In this document: piece by piece, positions 59,828 to 64,000 of the stretch
How positions within the stretch are numbered: the first letter of the stretch is position 1
How the letters are laid out: each line of letters opens with the position of its first letter
Assembly: GCA_034769895.1 (NCBI GenBank)
Contig: JAWRYS010001442.1
Coordinates: 434,001 to 498,000 of the forward strand
Direction of reading: 5' to 3'
DNA length: 64,000 nt
From: Magicicada septendecula
Lineage: Eukaryota > Arthropoda > Insecta > Hemiptera > Cicadidae
Notes under the pieces: generated by a model
Databases searched by the model: none
Seen by the model: only the letters and a program-made list of their open reading frames with translations
What the model was told of the DNA's origin: nothing
Program-made: the position numbers and the translations under genes

Positions 59828-60274
59828 TGTTACGACGGTCTAACTAATTGTCGTATGGTACAGTGAAGAAGAAAATACAAGACACAAATTAAGTCACTAA
59901 TCATCGCTTTTAATTATCAAAATTAAACAGTTTATAATCAACAAGATAGTCTCTTACAACAAATCAAATAAACATTGTTTACGCGCGATAAAAAATATCA
60001 ACTAATAGAGTACCGCACAATTATAAAACATAACACTTCGCCACAATACTTCGAACCGCACTAGAATAAATCGCCAATTGAAGGCACTAAGTATTCGCCC
60101 TACAATAACTGAGCTAAGCGCCGCTGAAGTCTTGTATTTATACCCCGCTGAGATTCCAGCATATTCTATAACACGTGTCTCCTAGAAAACACTAGAACGT
60201 AATTGATTGTGACCTTCAACACAGCGCACGAGGACCGATATGATATGGAAAAGTGTCGTTGCGGACGCGTGACA
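59828..60274 (-). mobile_element. solo LTR inside the LINE
   Basis: 447 bp, TGTTACGACGGTC to GCGTGACA on the + strand. On -: TATAAATA, then about 30 bases on TCAGTTATTG, the insect gypsy promoter style. It shares blocks with 16240-16669 (CGTCGTATGGTAC) and with the LTR at 43692-44184 (GTATTGTGGC). No target duplication could be seen. Confidence 0.7.
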
Positions 60275-60719
60275 AGTGTCACGTAATTGTCCTCCATCTC
60301 AAAGTAGCAGCAATATGTACACACATACACATTACAGCCGGGCTCCGCTGGAATAGCCGAGAAACATGTAGTATGTTCTGTAATGTCCTAACACTATTCT
60401 CATTTTACTTTTATATTCTTCTGTTGATTGTCTTGTAAAATTCCTTTGTAGCATACGACATGCATCATACGCATATGCATCTTCTCCTTCTTTACCATTT
60501 TGCGTTCTTCATAAACCATTCTTTAATACCTCCTTTGCCCTTGACTCATACTATTTTTTCGCCCACAACGATAATTGATCTTCTAATTAGTCCCATAAGC
60601 TATTGATATCTTCCTTGTCGTCAACTTCTTCTTGGCCTTCTCCTAATTCTTCACTAAACAATTCTTGATACTGAGAGCTATATCACGGTTTTATAAAGCA
60701 TATACATTGTACTTCTTAG

Positions 60720-61460
60720 CTCTTCCTGCACGGTCTTCCTTTAAGTTAGATATCCTTGCATGAATTTTAGTTATAACTAGAAAATGATCAAAACCAATAT
60801 TTGCTCCTCACGTCCTTAAACATTGATTTGTGTCTCGTGTCAATCTGGTTAACTGTCTGGCCATCCGGAAACAGACTCACAGATTTTTCTTGTGAGGAAA
60901 AGTGTACTAGCAATCAATATTCTTGTGGGAGCTGCACAACCAATCATTAAGTTTCACACAATTTCTATTACTGTTGTTATGTAAGGTTTGCATTCCTTTT
61001 GTTGGTAAATAACACTTTCCCTTCCAACTTGCGGATTCATATCTACAATTACTGTTTTAACATAATTTCTCGGGCATGTAGCATAGATCTTTTCCAGCAA
61101 TATATAAAAGGTCTCCTTCTCTGTATCGTCCCTTTATTCTGTAGGGGCGTGTACATTTATTACACTGTATTTAAAAAAATTTCACTTTTGTTCTTAGACA
61201 AATTCTTTCACTTAAGGTGTGAAACGCATTACCAGATGTTTAATTTTCTTTCAAACATTAAAGCCTATGTCATATTGGTGTTTGTCACCACTGCTACAAT
61301 AAACTGAGCAGTCCTTCTTGTCTAAACTCTATTTCCTACCCACATGATCTCTTGGAGAGCTGTGAGATTTGCATTATATTTTTGTAACTGATTCAGCAAC
61401 ATGTTAAGAGCTTATGGATTAAATAGAGACAGGACATTCCACGTACAGATCCGCAAATAT
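60720..61460 (-). pseudogene. RTE endonuclease
   Basis: Apurinic-type endonuclease pieces: TWNVLSLFNP and NQLQKYNANLTALQEIMW (61450-61340, with the catalytic Glu in QEIMW), SVINVHAPTE near 61160, KTVIVDMNPQVGRE near 61050-61010 (catalytic Asp; the family has GDMNAQVG), and WPDSQ and SKYWF remnants near 60870-60780. It would nick the target to start target-primed reverse transcription. Confidence 0.8.
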
Positions 61461-61869
61461 TTATCCTTCATCCGTTTGCCAGGTTGCCTTCGATTAATCC
61501 GCCCGGTTTCTTTTCCTTTAGGCTTCTCAGCAATGAAGAGTTTTATGGGATGTCACCATCACGCCCAATTCCCAACCTGGAGGTCCAGGAGCTTATTTTC
61601 GGACTCCCAACTCCTAGGAGGTTGCCTTCACCACGGCTAGAGTCCCTCCTGCCCTTTCGCAGTAAGCAACTTAACTGGACCTGAGGAGTTGCCGTTGGCT
61701 TTCTAAGAGATTCATCATCCGCCAACATCCCAAATGTGAATCCTGCTGCCGATTCGCATCATTCTGACAGACCTGATCTAGAATTACCCCCCTAGTCGCC
61801 CTACTAGAACCCCCTTTTTTTCAGCTAGCTGACCCAGTCCGCCGAAGGCTTTCAGTTGTCAGCAAAACA

Positions 61870-62108
61870 TAATTGAATAAGCGATAGTTATTACTAGTTC
61901 ATATTTTTGTACTATTTCACTTACGAAATATAGTATATATACCCTTTTCCGTCTTTATTATAACCGTCCCTGCCAGGTATACCCACAGATCTTCAGGCTA
62001 CATACAATGTTATTCTCCGTCTGCCCTTGGGCCCATAGGTATGTGAATGTAACTGGCATCACAGAAATAATTAAGAATGCTACACCCATGGTAGCATTTG
62101 TGTAAATT

Positions 62109-62148
<40 letters not shown>

Positions 62149-63115
62149 CGCGTATCAATAGTATATATTGTAAATCATTACGTATATTTGATTCTTGTAG
62201 TAACAATATATTATTATTATTTTCCACTGATATTACTACTTATTCTACACGTGTTACTTTATTCTGATTTACCCGCATACAAGAACGGATTTTGGAAATT
62301 AATTTTATCGAAGGGACGAAATATTATGACAGCTCAATGACCAACACTAGTAGAGCTGCATTCTTCAAAGTTTTCAACAATTCATACTTCTCAGTTGTGT
62401 TACGGTTATATGTTTTAAAATCATTAATTTTTTTATATTTATATTATGAAAGAGCACGTACGATGTGACCGGTATGGGCCAATTTGAAAATAACAACGGC
62501 TAGACATGATGTTAAAAACAGAAAATTGCCGTAATATTATTAATTCAACAAAATTTTAACTAGTAAAAATAGTAAAAGTAGAGTACCTTACAGTAACTAA
62601 AACTACCTATGGTTCAATAGCTAAAAAATATACTGCTAAATCGCAAAGGGAAAGAGGATATTAACATTTTTCAGTAATGTTAACAAATACTTTAATGTTA
62701 ACAAAGGATATCAACACACTTTGGAACAACAAGACTTTAAATTCTGCTTTCTCTTCTGTCAGGGACTCAGCAAATCACGTCATCCGATCCCAAAGATATA
62801 TGTCCACGTTACTAACGCTTTTTTGTTCAAAAGGATTAGGAACTATTGGACAGTTTCATTAAATTTCTGCAAATTCAGTTTCGGATAATATAAATTTTTA
62901 ACTCTTTTTAGATGTCATTACTATAAATTCTATATTTTTGTGTGCAGCCTTTAACTGTTTATAAGAATCTCATCTCCGACGATGCCTGTATTTTACTCTG
63001 ATATTTTTTCGCGAAATACAACTTTTAAAATCATACAGTAATACTGGTAAAATACAATTATATTATAAAATTTTTATTGAGTCTCTTTCTGTGTTTTATT
63101 TTATGGCACTCGACG
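61870..63115. other. gap without recognised genes
   Basis: AT-rich; contains a GT/GC microsatellite at 62111-62153. No gene recognised. Confidence 0.4.
62111..62153. repeat. (GT)n(GC)n microsatellite
   Basis: About 15 GT units followed by six GC units. Confidence 0.95.
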
Positions 63116-63119
63116 AATT

Positions 63120-63720
63120 GTGGTACATATATTAACTGAAACTTAGCCAACTTATGAGTTTACATCATACGTAATGTCACAGCCAAGATAGCGGAAATGT
63201 GACACATTCTCTATACTCTTATTATCCAAAACAACCTTATTTCGCAAGGGGTTTGTCCATAAATGCCATAGATTTTACCCTCTGTACAGAAATTGTTATG
63301 TTGTAATTCGAACAGACTTGCTGTAAATGGATCATCGATTTATGGAGCTGGCATTAAATTTCTTGGAGAATCTTCCGCATAAAACATTATAATCATGCGT
63401 GTTTCATTATTTGTTTTATTCCAGGATCCACTCGTAATTTTGCCCCTCCAACTATGTCATCAATATAAAAAAGTAGAAGTTTTGAAATACAAGTATAAAA
63501 TTACACTGCAAAAGAGTACAGTAAGGCTCTTACTGATGAATGGAGCAGAAATAATTCCAGAAAAGTTACCGCCTTGAAGACAAACAGAAGTCGCTGAAGT
63601 ATGTATATTGAGAAGAATATGCAAACAATAAAATGACGATACAGAATAAAAAACGGAATATTGGTAAAATCAAATGACAGGGAATTAACTGTCTATGGCA
63701 CATATACAGCGATCAATTAA
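63120..63720 (+). mobile_element. LINE fragment with inverted 5' part
   Basis: On - at 63340-63130: LWTNPLRNKVVLDNKSIE and VSHFRYLGCDITY, the post-RT segment of RTE-type LINEs. On + from about 63440: KYKITLQKSTVRLLLMNGAE and VAEVCILRRICKQ, which normally follow that segment. The order and orientation match a 5' inversion from twin priming on a + strand element. The copy is 5'-truncated and full of stops. The similarity of the + part is weak. Confidence 0.6.
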
Positions 63721-63724
63721 AGAA

Positions 63725-64000
63725 AAATTAGACGGCCATGAATAAGATGGAGGGGTTTTAACAAGTGATAAGTTACTTATAAAAGGAAGAACTGTGCTCT
63801 GCTCTGCTGTAATAAAGAACAGAAGAAGAAGTAGCAGGAGGTAGCCCTAAATATAGGAGGAATCAATAGCCAACACAAAACAATTTGATAAATACCGTAC
63901 CTTACATACTAAAATATAGTAAAAAAAAAGAATTGCGAAGAAAGTCACCAACTGCAGAATGACGCGAAAGATTGACAAATATGGAAATCACAGCATGAGA
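63725..64000. other. end of window, no gene seen
   Basis: Purine-rich sequence that may be the 3' end of the LINE; nothing specific. Confidence 0.3.

Larger units (their letters stand above)
58050..61860 (-). mobile_element. RTE-type LINE, nearly full length, carrying a solo LTR
   Basis: A single-frame non-LTR element read right to left: leader (61860-61460), endonuclease (61450-60720), linker, RT (59700-58570), C-terminal region (58380-58057), ending in an Asp-codon (GAT)n tail at 58058-58080. The length without the insertion is about 3.4 kb, typical of RTE elements. A 447-bp solo LTR (59828-60274) interrupts the linker. Frameshifts and stops are numerous. Confidence 0.85.

Noticed and set aside
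1..64000. CRISPR arrays, bacterial operons, tRNA or rRNA genes
   Set aside because: No spaced short repeats, no Shine-Dalgarno-led gene strings, and no GGTTCGA-type B box in a tRNA context were found. The sequence is eukaryotic.

Overview
The window is AT-rich, intron-era eukaryotic DNA crowded with decayed transposable elements, dinucleotide microsatellites and long AT-rich gaps. No host protein-coding gene, tRNA or rRNA could be supported. The element mix (many Penelope-like elements with GIY-YIG ends, an RTE-type LINE ending in an Asp-codon repeat, an I/Jockey-type LINE, Ty3/gypsy elements, and a copia element primed by half of the initiator tRNA) points to an arthropod, most likely an insect with a large repeat-rich genome. 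The order cannot be fixed from the sequence.

Layout. 1.8-4.0 kb: a Penelope-like element (PLE) on + between two ~130-bp direct repeats. 5.0-6.6 kb: I/Jockey-type LINE fragment on -. 7.2-7.7 kb: PLE tail on + between 17-bp inverted repeats. 9.2 and 18.7 kb: palindromes made from PLE termini. 13.2-14.1 kb: an 880-bp LTR element with two LTRs, primer site, polypurine tract and target duplication but only 170 bp inside. 16.2 kb: solo LTR. 20.4-29.3 kb: a complete but mutated Ty3/gypsy element on - with 1.4-kb LTRs and an ATAA target duplication. 30.0 kb: PLE 3' end. 33.0-34.4 kb: nine copies of a ~163-bp satellite. 35.5 kb: PLE endonuclease remnant. 39.3-41.1 kb: PLE with an inverted 5' part. 41.3-44.2 kb: decayed gypsy pol plus 3' LTR on +. 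45.1-45.9 kb: PLE endonuclease on -. 47.3-51.2 kb: copia element on -, truncated at its 3' end. 51-53 kb: long CT and GAA arrays. 57.0-57.5 kb: PLE tail on +. 58.0-61.9 kb: RTE-type LINE on - carrying a solo LTR. 63.1-63.7 kb: LINE fragment with an inverted 5' part.

Two signals stand out. First, several PLE tails of different families, on both strands, share one RNA-like architecture: CTGANGA, a U, a short hairpin, GAAA, a 2-4 nt stem III, then U-H, all inside a closing stem. That is the hammerhead self-cleaving ribozyme core, best preserved at 57.49 kb and 39.33 kb. Second, the two best-preserved autonomous LTR elements both carry primer sites matching pieces of the initiator methionine tRNA. 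The copia site matches the anticodon arm, as is known for copia. The gypsy site matches nucleotides 1-14 of the 5' end, which would need a primer cut in the D-loop. A histone-type 3' stem-loop inside the LTR of the 13-kb mini-element is a third oddity.
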